DNA from: Planctomycetaceae bacterium
GTDB taxonomy: Bacteria > Planctomycetota > SZUA-567
Reading direction: 5' to 3'
Length of the DNA stretch: 48,734 nt
NCBI GenBank assembly: GCA_021205245.1
Contig: JAJPXZ010000042.1
Location: 7,347-56,080, forward strand
Made by a program: the position numbers and the translations under genes. The notes beneath the pieces were generated by a model, which had not been told where the DNA came from, searched no databases, and was given only the letters and a program-made list of their open reading frames with translations. Below are positions 26,189 through 34,375 of the stretch, one piece after another; the first letter of the stretch is position 1; each line of letters begins with the position of its first letter.

Positions 26189-26680
26189 TCATTTCTCCCC
26201 TTCAAGATATTGTTTTGCGAATTTCGGAATGGCACTGATGTAGGAAAGGAGCATCATTACAATTCCCACTGGCACCGCAGTGTAGACGTAGGCGTACGGA
26301 ATCGGCAGAGAAGCCGCCCGCGAGACGGAACTGCGGATGATCAGCTGGATGGAGAATGGGAAAAAGACGAGAAGGAAGACAACGCATATCAGCCTGGCTA
26401 CGGTGAATAGTATCGCCTTCCTTTTCCCGCTCTTGGTGAAGGTGAGGAGAATGTCGACCGCCACGTGGCCATCTACGCGAATAGTCAGGGCTGAACCGAC
26501 CAGGGCCAGCCAAATCATGCAAAATCGCATCAACTCCTCGGTCCACGGAGCCGAAAAACTGGTCACATACCTGCTGAAAATCTGTACGGAACCCAATCCT
26601 AGGATGGCTGTAAACAATACGAGGCATATGCATGTCTGAATCGTTTCGATACAGCGATCAATTTTCGCCCAGTATTTCAT
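26189..26680 (-). CDS. dctQ: TRAP transporter small permease (DctQ)
   Basis: The 163-residue protein has four membrane helices and the DctQ signature FSAPWTEELMRFCMIWLALVGSA (W-x-EE in helix 2 region). It bridges DctM and the periplasmic protein. Three starts are possible; the ATG at 26680 is ten bases after GGAGGA, while the ATG at 26689 is too close to it. It lies 112 bp after dctP and is coupled to dctM. Confidence 0.9.
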   Translation of the reverse strand: MKYWAKIDRCIETIQTCICLVLFTAILGLGSVQIFSRYVTSFSAPWTEELMRFCMIWLALVGSALTIRVDGHVAVDILLTFTKSGKRKAILFTVARLICVVFLLVFFPFSIQLIIRSSVSRAASLPIPYAYVYTAVPVGIVMMLLSYISAIPKFAKQYLEGEK

Positions 26681-26792
26681 AAGCAACATTCCTCCGTTGC
26701 CTTCCGACGGAAGGACACCTGGAAAGCGTCACTGCAGGAGGCACTCCCATATGGCATTGAAATAGTGATACCCGAGTGATTCGCTACGAATT

Positions 26793-27800
26793 CTACTTTT
26801 CCAAAGCGAGAAGCGCGTCGATGAGTTCCTGCATATCGTACCTCTTGGCGAAACCGTCATAGATGGGCATGATGGCTTGGCGCATGCGGTCGCGCTCGGC
26901 GTCCGATATGTCGTTGATGACCACCCCGGCGTCGGTAAGCGCCTTTTCCGCCTTGTCGTCCGCCATCTGGCGGTTAGCCAGTTGCGTTTTCTGGTTCTCC
27001 GCCGCGCATTCCATGATGATTGCCTGCAGATCAGAGGGGATGGAATCCCATATCTGCTCGTTCATGAACGCCACAGGGATGGCGCCCATGTGCGCAGTGC
27101 GGGTGTAGAACTTAGCCACTTCGTGCAGGTTCATGTCGACCAGTCCCACAGCGTCGGCCTCAATCGCGTCGGCGACGCCCTGCGACAGAACGGTGTATAC
27201 TTCGGCCCACGGCGAAATCACGACATTGCAGCCCAATCCTTCGAACAACTGGACGAAGAGCTTGGTTTCCGGGCTGCGCATTTTCAGGCCGCTGAAGTCT
27301 TCAAGAGTAACAATCGGCTTGGCCTTGATAATGGAATTGCGGACGCTGTTGGCGTAAGAGAGGATATGGCGCAGGTTGGTCCCCTCCAGCATGGGATGTA
27401 ATTTTTCGCCCAGTATGCCGTCGATGAGGATCTTCTGGGACTCCAGGTTTTTGTACAGAAAGGGGAGTTCGAAAGCGGCCAGTTGCGGCATGTTGAGAGC
27501 AGTGCCCCAGTCCGAAATGGAGCCGGTGGCAATGTCCAGCGTACCCATGACGACCTGCTCCATCATCTCTCTTCCCGTGCCCAGCTGGCTGCTCGGGTAA
27601 ACCGAAATTATTAAACGGCCGTCACTTTTCTCCTCCACCGCCTCCTTAAATTTTTGAACCGCAACGGCTAGATCGTGACTTGGATTCCAGAAATGGCCAA
27701 AGGACAACTCGATGGGCGCTCCGGCCCTCGCCGACGCCCCGCAGGCGACGATTAGCGTGAGTACTGCCATAACAACCGCTCTGAGGAATTTTTTGATCAT
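26793..27800 (-). CDS. dctP: TRAP transporter periplasmic solute-binding protein (DctP)
   Basis: The 335-residue protein begins with a signal peptide (MIKKFLRAVV, hydrophobic core to about residue 20) followed by IELSFGHFWNPSHD. The core IVACG could be a lipobox, so a lipoprotein is possible. Family traits are SSQLGTGREMMEQV, the substrate Arg in GLKMRSPETKLF near residue 170 and PWAEVYTVLSQGVADAIE. The family binds organic acids, often with the carboxylate on that Arg. The ATG at 27800 follows AAGGAG by six bases. The kinase gene lies 60 bp upstream. Confidence 0.9.
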   Translation of the reverse strand: MIKKFLRAVVMAVLTLIVACGASARAGAPIELSFGHFWNPSHDLAVAVQKFKEAVEEKSDGRLIISVYPSSQLGTGREMMEQVVMGTLDIATGSISDWGTALNMPQLAAFELPFLYKNLESQKILIDGILGEKLHPMLEGTNLRHILSYANSVRNSIIKAKPIVTLEDFSGLKMRSPETKLFVQLFEGLGCNVVISPWAEVYTVLSQGVADAIEADAVGLVDMNLHEVAKFYTRTAHMGAIPVAFMNEQIWDSIPSDLQAIIMECAAENQKTQLANRQMADDKAEKALTDAGVVINDISDAERDRMRQAIMPIYDGFAKRYDMQELIDALLALEK

Positions 27801-27860
27801 GCCCCGCTCCTTGTAAGAAAGACGCGCGTCTAAAATATTGCCGGAGGAAACGGCGAACAA

Positions 27861-29387
27861 TCATTCGCCGACGGCTTTGTTCAGTTTGCTCCAAATGGGG
27901 ATGGACACCTTGGTGATCTCGCGGTAGATTTCGAAGAGCCGACAGTATTTTTCGTGATTCTCCATGTTCGGCTGGAAGGTCATTTTCACCCGATTGCACT
28001 GATTGATGGCGGTGACCTCGTTTTCAAATAGTCCGACCCCCACCGCGGCAAGCATCGCGTTGCCGAAAGACGAGTCGTCCTTTTCCGGGCGGGCGATAGC
28101 AAGGCCGAAGACGTCGCAAATTATCTGACTCCATAGCTTGTTCTTGCCGCCGCCGCCGATGAGGCGTATCGAGTTGGCGTTGCCGCCGACCTCCTGCGCC
28201 ACCTGAAAACAGTCGCGGAGACTGAACGCCACGCCTTCCATCACCGCTCGTGCGAAATGCCTCCTGTCGTGTACCATGCCGATGCCGAAGAAATCGCCGC
28301 GGGCCTCGGCATTGTAGTAGGGGCACCGTTCACCCAGTAGGTATGGGTGATAGATCATGCCGCGCGCGCCCACCGGAGCCTGGGCGGCTTCTGCCTCCAT
28401 ATATTCGTAAACCTCGGTTCCGTCTTTTTCGCACTGCGCTTTTTCCAATGCGTACATGGTGTCCCGCAGCCAGCGAAGCGATAGGGCACAGGCGTTGGTG
28501 CCTGAGGTCAGGTACCACATGCCTCGGACAGCGTGCGGGTACGTGAATCCTTTAGGATGGGGTTGCGGCTCGTTCAGGATAAGGGTCACGTTACCGGCGG
28601 TAGCCACCTTGATCAGCAACTGACCCGCCTCGACCCCACCGGCGCCATAATCCTCCGACGCGGTGTCGGAACAGCCATAGATCACCGGCGTGCCGGCGAT
28701 AAGGCCTGTCTCCTCCGCCACTTCCTTGCGCACCTTTCCCGCTATATCCAAGGTGGGCAGCACCGGTGGAAGAAAGGCGGGGTTGAGGCCGATCATGCCG
28801 CACAGCTCGGCCGACCATTCCCGTTTTCTCGCGTCAAACAGCAGGGTTCCCTGCGCGTCCACCAAGTCCGTCACGTAGTCGCCAGTCACATGGCCGCGGA
28901 CATAGTCTTTGGTGCTGAGTAAGCGGCGGATTTTCCCGAAATTGTCCGGATCGTTTTCCTTCACCCACAGCAACTGCGGCATGGCCCAGCCTGCGGAAGG
29001 CATCTGCATGGCGATTTCGAAAATGCGCTTGCCGTACCGTTCGGCCAGCCTGCTCGCCTGCGGCGCGGCGCGTTGGTCGTTCCACATAATGCATGGGCGG
29101 AGCACTTCGCCCTTTTCTCCCAGGAGGACGGCGTTGTGCGTCGAGGCGGAAAAGCCGATACCGGCGATATTTTTCGCATCGAGGCCAGGAGAGCGCAGAC
29201 ATTCCTTTACTGTGTTGGTAAAGGCGCTGATCCAGTCGGACGGATCCTGCTCCGACCAGCCGCGATGGGAGTGATCGGATTTCATTTCCTCATACGCCGT
29301 CGCGACAACATGGCCTTCCATATCGATGACCGTGGCCTTGCAACCACCCGTGCCTATATCGACACCCAGAGTCAAGCTTTTCGTCAT
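27861..29387 (-). CDS. FGGY carbohydrate kinase, xylulokinase-like
   Basis: The 508-residue protein has the phosphate loop LGVDIGTGGCKATV, CIMWNDQRA near residue 95, the GCSDTASEDYGAGG nucleotide-site segment near 250 and the C-terminal FGGY signature around RLIGGGGKNKLWSQIICDVFG. It phosphorylates a sugar, polyol or keto form with ATP. It is the first structural gene after the RpiR regulator, followed by TRAP genes. Import, kinase, FAD-oxidase and GldA-like steps therefore probably belong to one pathway of unknown substrate. The start at ATG 29387 follows GAGGG by eight bases. Confidence 0.88.
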   Translation of the reverse strand: MTKSLTLGVDIGTGGCKATVIDMEGHVVATAYEEMKSDHSHRGWSEQDPSDWISAFTNTVKECLRSPGLDAKNIAGIGFSASTHNAVLLGEKGEVLRPCIMWNDQRAAPQASRLAERYGKRIFEIAMQMPSAGWAMPQLLWVKENDPDNFGKIRRLLSTKDYVRGHVTGDYVTDLVDAQGTLLFDARKREWSAELCGMIGLNPAFLPPVLPTLDIAGKVRKEVAEETGLIAGTPVIYGCSDTASEDYGAGGVEAGQLLIKVATAGNVTLILNEPQPHPKGFTYPHAVRGMWYLTSGTNACALSLRWLRDTMYALEKAQCEKDGTEVYEYMEAEAAQAPVGARGMIYHPYLLGERCPYYNAEARGDFFGIGMVHDRRHFARAVMEGVAFSLRDCFQVAQEVGGNANSIRLIGGGGKNKLWSQIICDVFGLAIARPEKDDSSFGNAMLAAVGVGLFENEVTAINQCNRVKMTFQPNMENHEKYCRLFEIYREITKVSIPIWSKLNKAVGE

Positions 29388-29804
29388 TCTATTAACCCTC
29401 AAAATGAAATGATTGGTTAAGCGCCTGCAGTTCGTTTCGTTTCGGGTTGTGAGGCTGTGGTTTTGTGAAATGTCATCCCGGTTGCGGATGCATAGAATCT
29501 CCGTCCCAATCCGAGGAGTACACGGAATGGCGGTAAGGCGGTTGTTTTAAACGAGATCCGCCCATGCGGGAAACGGCACGGTTTAGAGTTTTATAGGAGA
29601 ACGGAAAGCGTCTGCCTCGCTTGCCGTCAGCAGCGATCATGAGTAAAGGGTATAGCAACTGAAATAGCTATAAACAGGAGAAGAGTTTGGGAATTTGCTG
29701 ATACACAGTACACAGCCATCGAGGCATGCCTCGCAAGCCACTTTGTGTTCATTCGTGAAATGTATAGCCAGCGCAGAAGAAAGCACCGTACGGCGAGAGT
29801 ACCT
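29388..29804. promoter_or_regulatory. Regulatory gap upstream of the kinase-TRAP-Etf operon
   Basis: This 417-bp gap holds no gene. TATAGC-N10-GCTATA (29651-29672) is a perfect inverted repeat and a candidate operator for the adjacent RpiR protein. CGAGGCATGCCTCG (29720-29733) is a perfect 14-bp palindrome just after the RpiR gene end. No strong -35/-10 pair or T-run terminator was found. Confidence 0.4.
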
Positions 29805-30677
29805 CTAGTATTTCTTCACCGTCAAGGACTGATCGATCTTTTCGAAATTCTCGATGGCGACTTTTCCTCGTTTGGTGCTGGCGTATATGAACAAAGCATC
29901 GACAATCGCCAGCTGCGCGACACGGGAATACAACCCATGCTGGCGAAACTTCGTTTCCGCCGATGCGGTGAACAGCTTTATGTCGGAGACATCACTTTTC
30001 GTTATAGGCGACTTTGCGTAATTGGTGAGGCAAATGGTGACGGCGCCGTTTGCTTTGGCGAAGCGAAGTGCTTCCACGATATCGCGCGAATTGCCGGAGT
30101 GGGATACGCCAAAGGCGACGTCACCGGGCTTCAATGAACAGCATGCGATCATCTGGTAATGATTGTCGGTGGTGGCATGGGCGGACAGACCGCACCGCAC
30201 GAATTTGTGCGCGATGTCGTTGGCCACCGATGCCGAATTGCCTAGGCCGAAAATGCATATCTGCCCTGCCGCGAGCATGGCATCGGCGGCACGCTCGAAT
30301 TCTTTGATATCCAGGACACCCGAAGTCGCGTTCAGCGTTTCGATGGTACCCTGAAAACTTTTCGCCAGAATGCTGGCGGCGGTGTCGTCCGCAGTGAGGC
30401 CAACCTGGATTTTATCCATGGCCGGAACGAAATATTTGGCGACGTGGATCTTGAGTTCCTGAAACCCCTGGTATCCGAGCTTCCGGCAGGTGCGGATAAT
30501 ACTTGCCTCGCTCGTTTTAACATTTTCCGCCACATCGGTAATGGTTTCGTAGATAACTCTTTCCTGATTTTCGCGAAAATAAGACGCAACCTGCTGTTCG
30601 GTTTTAGTCAAATCGGGAAAAGCCATATCAATGACTTGACCGATGTTGCTCACGTTCATTGCCTGGGGATGAATCAT
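29805..30677 (-). CDS. MurR/RpiR-family transcriptional regulator
   Basis: The 290-residue protein has an N-terminal RpiR helix-turn-helix (about residues 8-80, TEQQVASYFREN, TSEASIIRTCRKLGYQGFQELK) and a C-terminal SIS sugar-phosphate domain (about 125-260, IFGLGNSASVANDIAHKF and GVSHSGNSRDIVEAL). Such proteins sense phosphosugars and control sugar operons. It is upstream of and co-directional with the kinase-TRAP-oxidase-Etf operon and is its likely regulator. A good sigma-70 promoter lies at 30742-30769. The ATG at 30677 with AGGGG ten bases upstream is preferred; ATG 30659 is an alternative. Confidence 0.9.
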   Translation of the reverse strand: MIHPQAMNVSNIGQVIDMAFPDLTKTEQQVASYFRENQERVIYETITDVAENVKTSEASIIRTCRKLGYQGFQELKIHVAKYFVPAMDKIQVGLTADDTAASILAKSFQGTIETLNATSGVLDIKEFERAADAMLAAGQICIFGLGNSASVANDIAHKFVRCGLSAHATTDNHYQMIACCSLKPGDVAFGVSHSGNSRDIVEALRFAKANGAVTICLTNYAKSPITKSDVSDIKLFTASAETKFRQHGLYSRVAQLAIVDALFIYASTKRGKVAIENFEKIDQSLTVKKY

Positions 30678-30741
30678 AGCGATGGACCCCTAGTAAGAAA
30701 ACTTCAAAAAACATCGGCGCCTGAAAATTATCTCCAATTTC

Positions 30742-30769
30742 AATATATCATGCCATATACATATGTCAA
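30742..30769 (-). promoter_or_regulatory. Promoter of the RpiR gene with an overlapping TGGCATGA site
   Basis: On the minus strand TTGACA (30764-30769) and TATATT (30742-30747) are 16 bp apart. The spacer ends with TGGCATGA (30748-30755), one copy of the octamer found repeated at the GntR-linked promoters, and the 16 bases starting there match the site near 31641 at 13 of 16 positions. Confidence 0.55.
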
Positions 30770-30893
30770 CCACTTTGTTGTTCCGAATAGGCTGGATTTT
30801 TCATAACCCCTGAAATTTTCCTATATAAGGCGGTAATTTTTTAACAGAATCAAAAAAAATGAGAAGAAATGGTTCATAGAATCCTGAATTTTA

Positions 30894-30933
30894 TGGTATA
30901 ATGGCATTGTGGCATGACGACATGATGGCATAA
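30894..30933 (+). promoter_or_regulatory. Five-fold octamer operator over a TATAAT promoter
   Basis: Five octamers start at 30894, 30902, 30910, 30918 and 30926. Four begin TGGYAT and the fourth reads CGACATGA, giving an exact 8-bp tandem period with consensus TGGCATRA. A perfect TATAAT (30897-30902) lies inside the first copies, with a weak -35 (TTCATA, 30873-30878) 18 bp upstream. It precedes the CMD-family gene, so a bound protein would block this promoter. The rest of 30770-30893 is AT-rich without a gene. Confidence 0.7.
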
Positions 30934-30989
30934 TTAGCAATTAACTCCTTTTGTGGATTTTACCTGAATGGACACGGGAAAGGGAAATC

Positions 30990-31520
30990 ATGGCCCGTTT
31001 ACCGGAATTCGATCCGTCCGCTCTCACACCCGATCAGCAAGACATATTTGATTCCATTGTCGAAAAACGTGGCTCGGTTCCAGCCCCACATAAAATTTGG
31101 CTGACGAATCCGGGACTGGCGCGGCATACCCATGGATTGGGCTGGTACTTTCAGCATGAATCCACGCTTCCGCAACATCTTTACGAAATGGCCATCCTTC
31201 TGGTCGCGCGCCACTGGGAAGCGGAGTACGCATGGCAAACCCATGTCCAACGCGCCGCTGCTGCCGGGCTGGCCGAAGATATCATAGCCGATTTGCGCGC
31301 AAGACGGAGACCGGCATTTGGCGAAGAGAGGAACGCCGAAGCTGTTATTTTTGAATTCGTCACCAGCCTGCAGGACAAACGTGCCGTCTCACAAGTGGTA
31401 TATAATCGCGCACTTGACCTTCTCGGGCAGAGTGGCCTCGTTGACCTTACCGGGCTGGTCGGCTACTTCACCATGCTTTCGGCCACCCTTACCGTGTTCG
31501 AAATTGGACCTGACGCATAA
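30990..31520 (+). CDS. Carboxymuconolactone decarboxylase-family protein
   Basis: The 176-residue all-helical protein fits the CMD/AhpD fold, with LYEMAILLVARHWEAEYAWQTHVQRAAAAGL (residues about 55-90) as the core. The AhpD redox pair CxxC is absent, so peroxidase activity is unlikely. Members of this type act as decarboxylases, or their function is unknown. The start at ATG 30990 follows GGGAAAGGG. It stands alone between two octamer operators and upstream of the sugar-acid genes, so a role in the same pathway, for example on a lactone or beta-keto acid, is inferred only from context. The last 229 bp before the next gene carry the promoter at 31616-31656. Confidence 0.8.
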   Translation: MARLPEFDPSALTPDQQDIFDSIVEKRGSVPAPHKIWLTNPGLARHTHGLGWYFQHESTLPQHLYEMAILLVARHWEAEYAWQTHVQRAAAAGLAEDIIADLRARRRPAFGEERNAEAVIFEFVTSLQDKRAVSQVVYNRALDLLGQSGLVDLTGLVGYFTMLSATLTVFEIGPDA

Positions 31521-31615
31521 TTCAGTCATTCCTTCGGTTTTTGGCACACTTGATAGAGCAAGTCTGCCATTCGATATCCAAAATAATCATTTTTTGCTCG
31601 CGGCGATGTTTTGAC

Positions 31616-31656
31616 TTGACATGGCATAACATTTAACATATCATACCAGCATACCA
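31616..31656 (+). promoter_or_regulatory. Promoter with octamer operators before the sugar-acid operon
   Basis: TTGACA (31616-31621) and TATCAT (31639-31644) are separated by 17 bp. TGGCATAA (31622-31629) lies in the spacer, and two head-to-tail octamers on the minus strand (TGGTATGC 31649-31656, TGGTATGA 31641-31648) cover the -10. The minus-strand run matches the site at 39802 at 22 of 26 positions. It drives the dehydrogenase-kinase-PdxA2 operon. Confidence 0.75.
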
Positions 31657-31749
31657 CATGACTCAATCATCGTAAGCGTCATTGTCAACCGCCTTTCGTC
31701 GCCTTGACCGTTTTTCCGGCCAGATCCACCCTTATGAGGAGGACGATCC

Positions 31750-32769
31750 ATGAAAGCGGCACTCGTAATAGACACGGGCGTTGTACAAATCCAGGACATG
31801 GCCCCCCCGGTCCCACGGAACAACGAAGTCGTTATCAAAGTGGTTTCGGCCGGTGTCTGCGGATCCGACCTGCATGTATTCCAGGGAACGCACGCGTTTA
31901 GAAAACCGCCCGTCATCCTCGGCCATGAAGTGGCAGGAGACGTGGTGGAAATCGGCAGTGACGTCACAAATTTCCGCATTGGCGATCGCGTCACCGTCGA
32001 ACCGCATAAAGGCTGCGGAACCTGCGAGTTCTGCACGCAAAACCTTGTAAACCTGTGCACGGGCAAATCGGCGCCGGGCACACCCGGCTGGATCGGGACC
32101 TTCGTGGAATATTTCAACGCGCCCGAGTCCTCGCTCCACCGCCTCGCCGACTCGACCAGCTACGATATGGGGGTCCTCATCGAACCCTTGGCCGTGGCCG
32201 TGCACGTCATGGAACGGACCAGCGTGCGCACTCGCGACGGCATTGCCATCCTGGGCGCAGGCACTATCGGCCTGCTAACCCAGGTCATAGCTCGGGAAAT
32301 GGGCTTCAAAACCATCATCACCACCGACACCGCCGCCTTCAACAGGGAGATGTCCATGCGCCTCGGCGCGACATTGTCCCTCGACCCGCTGGTGGCGGAC
32401 GTCCCGGCACGCGTGCTCGAAATAACCGGCGGACGGGGCGTCGACCTGGCAATCGTCGCGGCCGGAGCGGACAACATCCTCGACCAGGCCACAGCCTGCG
32501 TACGCAAACGCGGCGAAATCGGCCTCGTCGCCATGATCACCAAACGCATCCCGTTCTACTCGTACGGCATCGTCTTCAACGAGCAGACCGTCTACGGCGC
32601 CATGACGTATGAGACGCGCGATTTCACCAAGGCCGCCGACATGATCAACGGCGGACTGGACCTCTCCGCCCTCGTCACCCACAAATTCGAGCTAGAGCGC
32701 TCGCAGGAGGCGCTGGACATCCTCAGCCAAAAAAAGGCAAACGTCGTCAAAGTTCTCGTGACCATGTAG
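31750..32769 (+). CDS. Zinc-dependent medium-chain dehydrogenase (threonine/sorbitol type)
   Basis: The 339-residue protein has the catalytic-zinc Cys in GVCGSDLHVF, GHE in VILGHEVAG, the structural-zinc cysteines in GCGTCEFC and NLCTG, and the NAD loop LGAGTIGLL near residue 175. It oxidises a secondary alcohol of a polyol or sugar acid. It is the first gene of the operon with the DUF1537 kinase and PdxA2-like enzyme. The known D-threonate route (kinase then PdxA2) does not need it, so it may feed the pathway from a related compound (inference). The start follows GAGGAGGA closely. Confidence 0.87.
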   Translation: MKAALVIDTGVVQIQDMAPPVPRNNEVVIKVVSAGVCGSDLHVFQGTHAFRKPPVILGHEVAGDVVEIGSDVTNFRIGDRVTVEPHKGCGTCEFCTQNLVNLCTGKSAPGTPGWIGTFVEYFNAPESSLHRLADSTSYDMGVLIEPLAVAVHVMERTSVRTRDGIAILGAGTIGLLTQVIAREMGFKTIITTDTAAFNREMSMRLGATLSLDPLVADVPARVLEITGGRGVDLAIVAAGADNILDQATACVRKRGEIGLVAMITKRIPFYSYGIVFNEQTVYGAMTYETRDFTKAADMINGGLDLSALVTHKFELERSQEALDILSQKKANVVKVLVTM

Positions 32770-32808
32770 ATTTGGTGCTGGTAACTACCTTTACGAATTG
32801 GAAGCAGC

Positions 32809-33015
32809 ATGGGCGACGGCACATCCCTGTTTATTGGCCGCGTAGCAAACGATTTCATCAGTGCGAAAACGTCAGGCTCCTCGGCCAACCTGAGTTTTGC
32901 CCACGGGGACGACATCTTCCGCACCGCGAGCGGGACATGTATCGGCATACTGACCGCGATCGACTTTCCCCGTGTTGCGTGGGCTTTGCGGAACAGCACG
33001 ACGGAGGAGGACTGA
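32809..33015 (+). CDS. Small protein of unknown function (68 residues)
   Basis: No family is recognised. The frame starts with ATG after GGAAG (four-base spacing), uses codons like its neighbours, and stops two bases before the ATG of the DUF1537 kinase; its last codons form the kinase ribosome site (GGAGGAGG). This tight coupling suggests a real gene. It has no signal peptide or membrane helix and ends acidic (TTEED). It could alternatively be a chance frame in a 248-bp gap. Confidence 0.5.
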   Translation: MGDGTSLFIGRVANDFISAKTSGSSANLSFAHGDDIFRTASGTCIGILTAIDFPRVAWALRNSTTEED

Positions 33016-33017
33016 CC

Positions 33018-34325
33018 ATGACGCAATGCGTTGTCATCGCCGACGACCTGACCGGCGGCAATGCCGCGGGGGTGCTGCTCCGCAAGGCGGGGCGCAGGCC
33101 GTTCACCCTCATGAACGCAGGCGACGCTGCCAGGACCGACATGTCTGAGTTCGATTGCGTGGTTGTGCCGACATGCAGCCGGGCGCTCGCACCCGGCGCG
33201 GCCTACGATCTTGTTTTCACCGCAACGTCTGTGCTCCGTTCTCCCGGGGTTAAGCTGTATTCGAAGCGCATCGACACCACCCTGCGCGGCAACCTAGGCA
33301 GCGAAACGGACGCGATGCTCGACGCCCTCGGCGACAATCGAGTTGCCATGGTCGTCCCCTGTTTCCCCTCGTCCGGCCGCGTGCTCGTCGGCGGCTACCT
33401 GCTGGTGAACTCCGTCCCTCTACACCGCACCGAAGCGGCGAAGGATCCGAAAAACCCTGTCGACACTCCGCGCTTCGCCGACATCTTCGCGCGCCAGGGC
33501 AAATACCGCATCGAATCGCTCCACCTGGAGGATGTTATGGGTGGGCGAGACAGCCTAGCGGCGAAAATCCGGGATTTCGCCGGGTGTGGAATCCGCTACC
33601 TCATTTTCGACGCCGCCACTCAGGAAGACGTCGACTGCATCGCCGACGCGGTTTTGGCCAGCGGCGTTCCCTTCGCCGCCGTCGATCCGGGGGTGTTTAC
33701 GGCCGCGCTGGCGCAGCGGGTTCTCGACGCACCCGCATCACCCATAGGATCCCGCATCCTGGCGGCGGTGGGAAGCGTCAACCCGGTGGCATTACGCCAG
33801 GTCGAGCATTTCCTGGCCAACCGGAGTGTCCTGAACGTCTTCATGCGCATCGGGGAGTTCCTGGACGGCGAACGGCGGCGCGAGGATGAGATCGAGCGCG
33901 TCGCCGGAGAAATCCTCGCCTCCTGCGGCGGGCACGACGTGTGCAGCATCGTCGGCGAGGGTATCATTCCCGAACACCGCATCGCGCTCGACGCCCTGGC
34001 GCGCGAACGGAACTGTTCCCCCGACGCCATTTCCGAACTGATAAACAACGCCATCGCCGAGATCGTCCGTCGCATCGTCTGGGGCGAGGAAAGCTTCAAG
34101 GCGCTCTACACCTCCGGCGGGGACATCACCGTGGCGGTGTGCCGAAGCCTCGGGGCGGGCGGCATGCGCCTCCTGGACGAGGTGCGGCCGCTGGCCGCCT
34201 ACGGCAGGTTCGTGGGCGGCGGGCGCGACGGCATGCATGTCATCACCAAGGGCGGCATGGTGGGCGAGGCCGACGCCATGTCGGCTTGCATTTCGTATTT
34301 GTGGAGCAGGTTGTCCAGTTCATAG
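33018..34325 (+). CDS. Four-carbon acid sugar kinase (DUF1537 family)
   Basis: The 435-residue protein has the N-terminal DDLTG motif ([10 protein letters not shown]), [14 protein letters not shown] near residue 80, and the C-terminal nucleotide-binding part with [17 protein letters not shown] and [17 protein letters not shown]1537 kinases phosphorylate D-threonate, L-threonate or D-erythronate at O4 with ATP (Zhang and co-workers defined the family). The partner next door is PdxA2-like and no OtnC-type aldolase is present, so the D-threonate type is the best match. GGAGGAGG precedes the ATG at 33018; the PdxA2 gene follows after 50 bp. Confidence 0.88.
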   Translation: MTQCVVIADDLTGGNAAGVLLRKAGRRPFTLMNAGDAARTDMSEFDCVVVPTCSRALAPGAAYDLVFTATSVLRSPGVKLYSKRIDTTLRGNLGSETDAMLDALGDNRVAMVVPCFPSSGRVLVGGYLLVNSVPLHRTEAAKDPKNPVDTPRFADIFARQGKYRIESLHLEDVMGGRDSLAAKIRDFAGCGIRYLIFDAATQEDVDCIADAVLASGVPFAAVDPGVFTAALAQRVLDAPASPIGSRILAAVGSVNPVALRQVEHFLANRSVLNVFMRIGEFLDGERRREDEIERVAGEILASCGGHDVCSIVGEGIIPEHRIALDALARERNCSPDAISELINNAIAEIVRRIVWGEESFKALYTSGGDITVAVCRSLGAGGMRLLDEVRPLAAYGRFVGGGRDGMHVITKGGMVGEADAMSACISYLWSRLSSS

Positions 34326-34375
34326 CGGCTGCTCACGCGTCCGATATAAACAATGGTGCGAAAAGGAGAATCTTG

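Noticed and set aside
30894..30933. The octamer array considered as a CRISPR or a simple microsatellite
   Set aside because: There are no spacers and units are only 8 bp with variation. The same octamer recurs at other promoters of the same pathway, so an operator explains it better.
32772..33017. An N-terminal extension of the DUF1537 kinase back to 32772
   Set aside because: The extension shows no kinase similarity, whereas the ATG at 33018 has GGAGGAGG upstream and is followed at once by the DDLTG motif.
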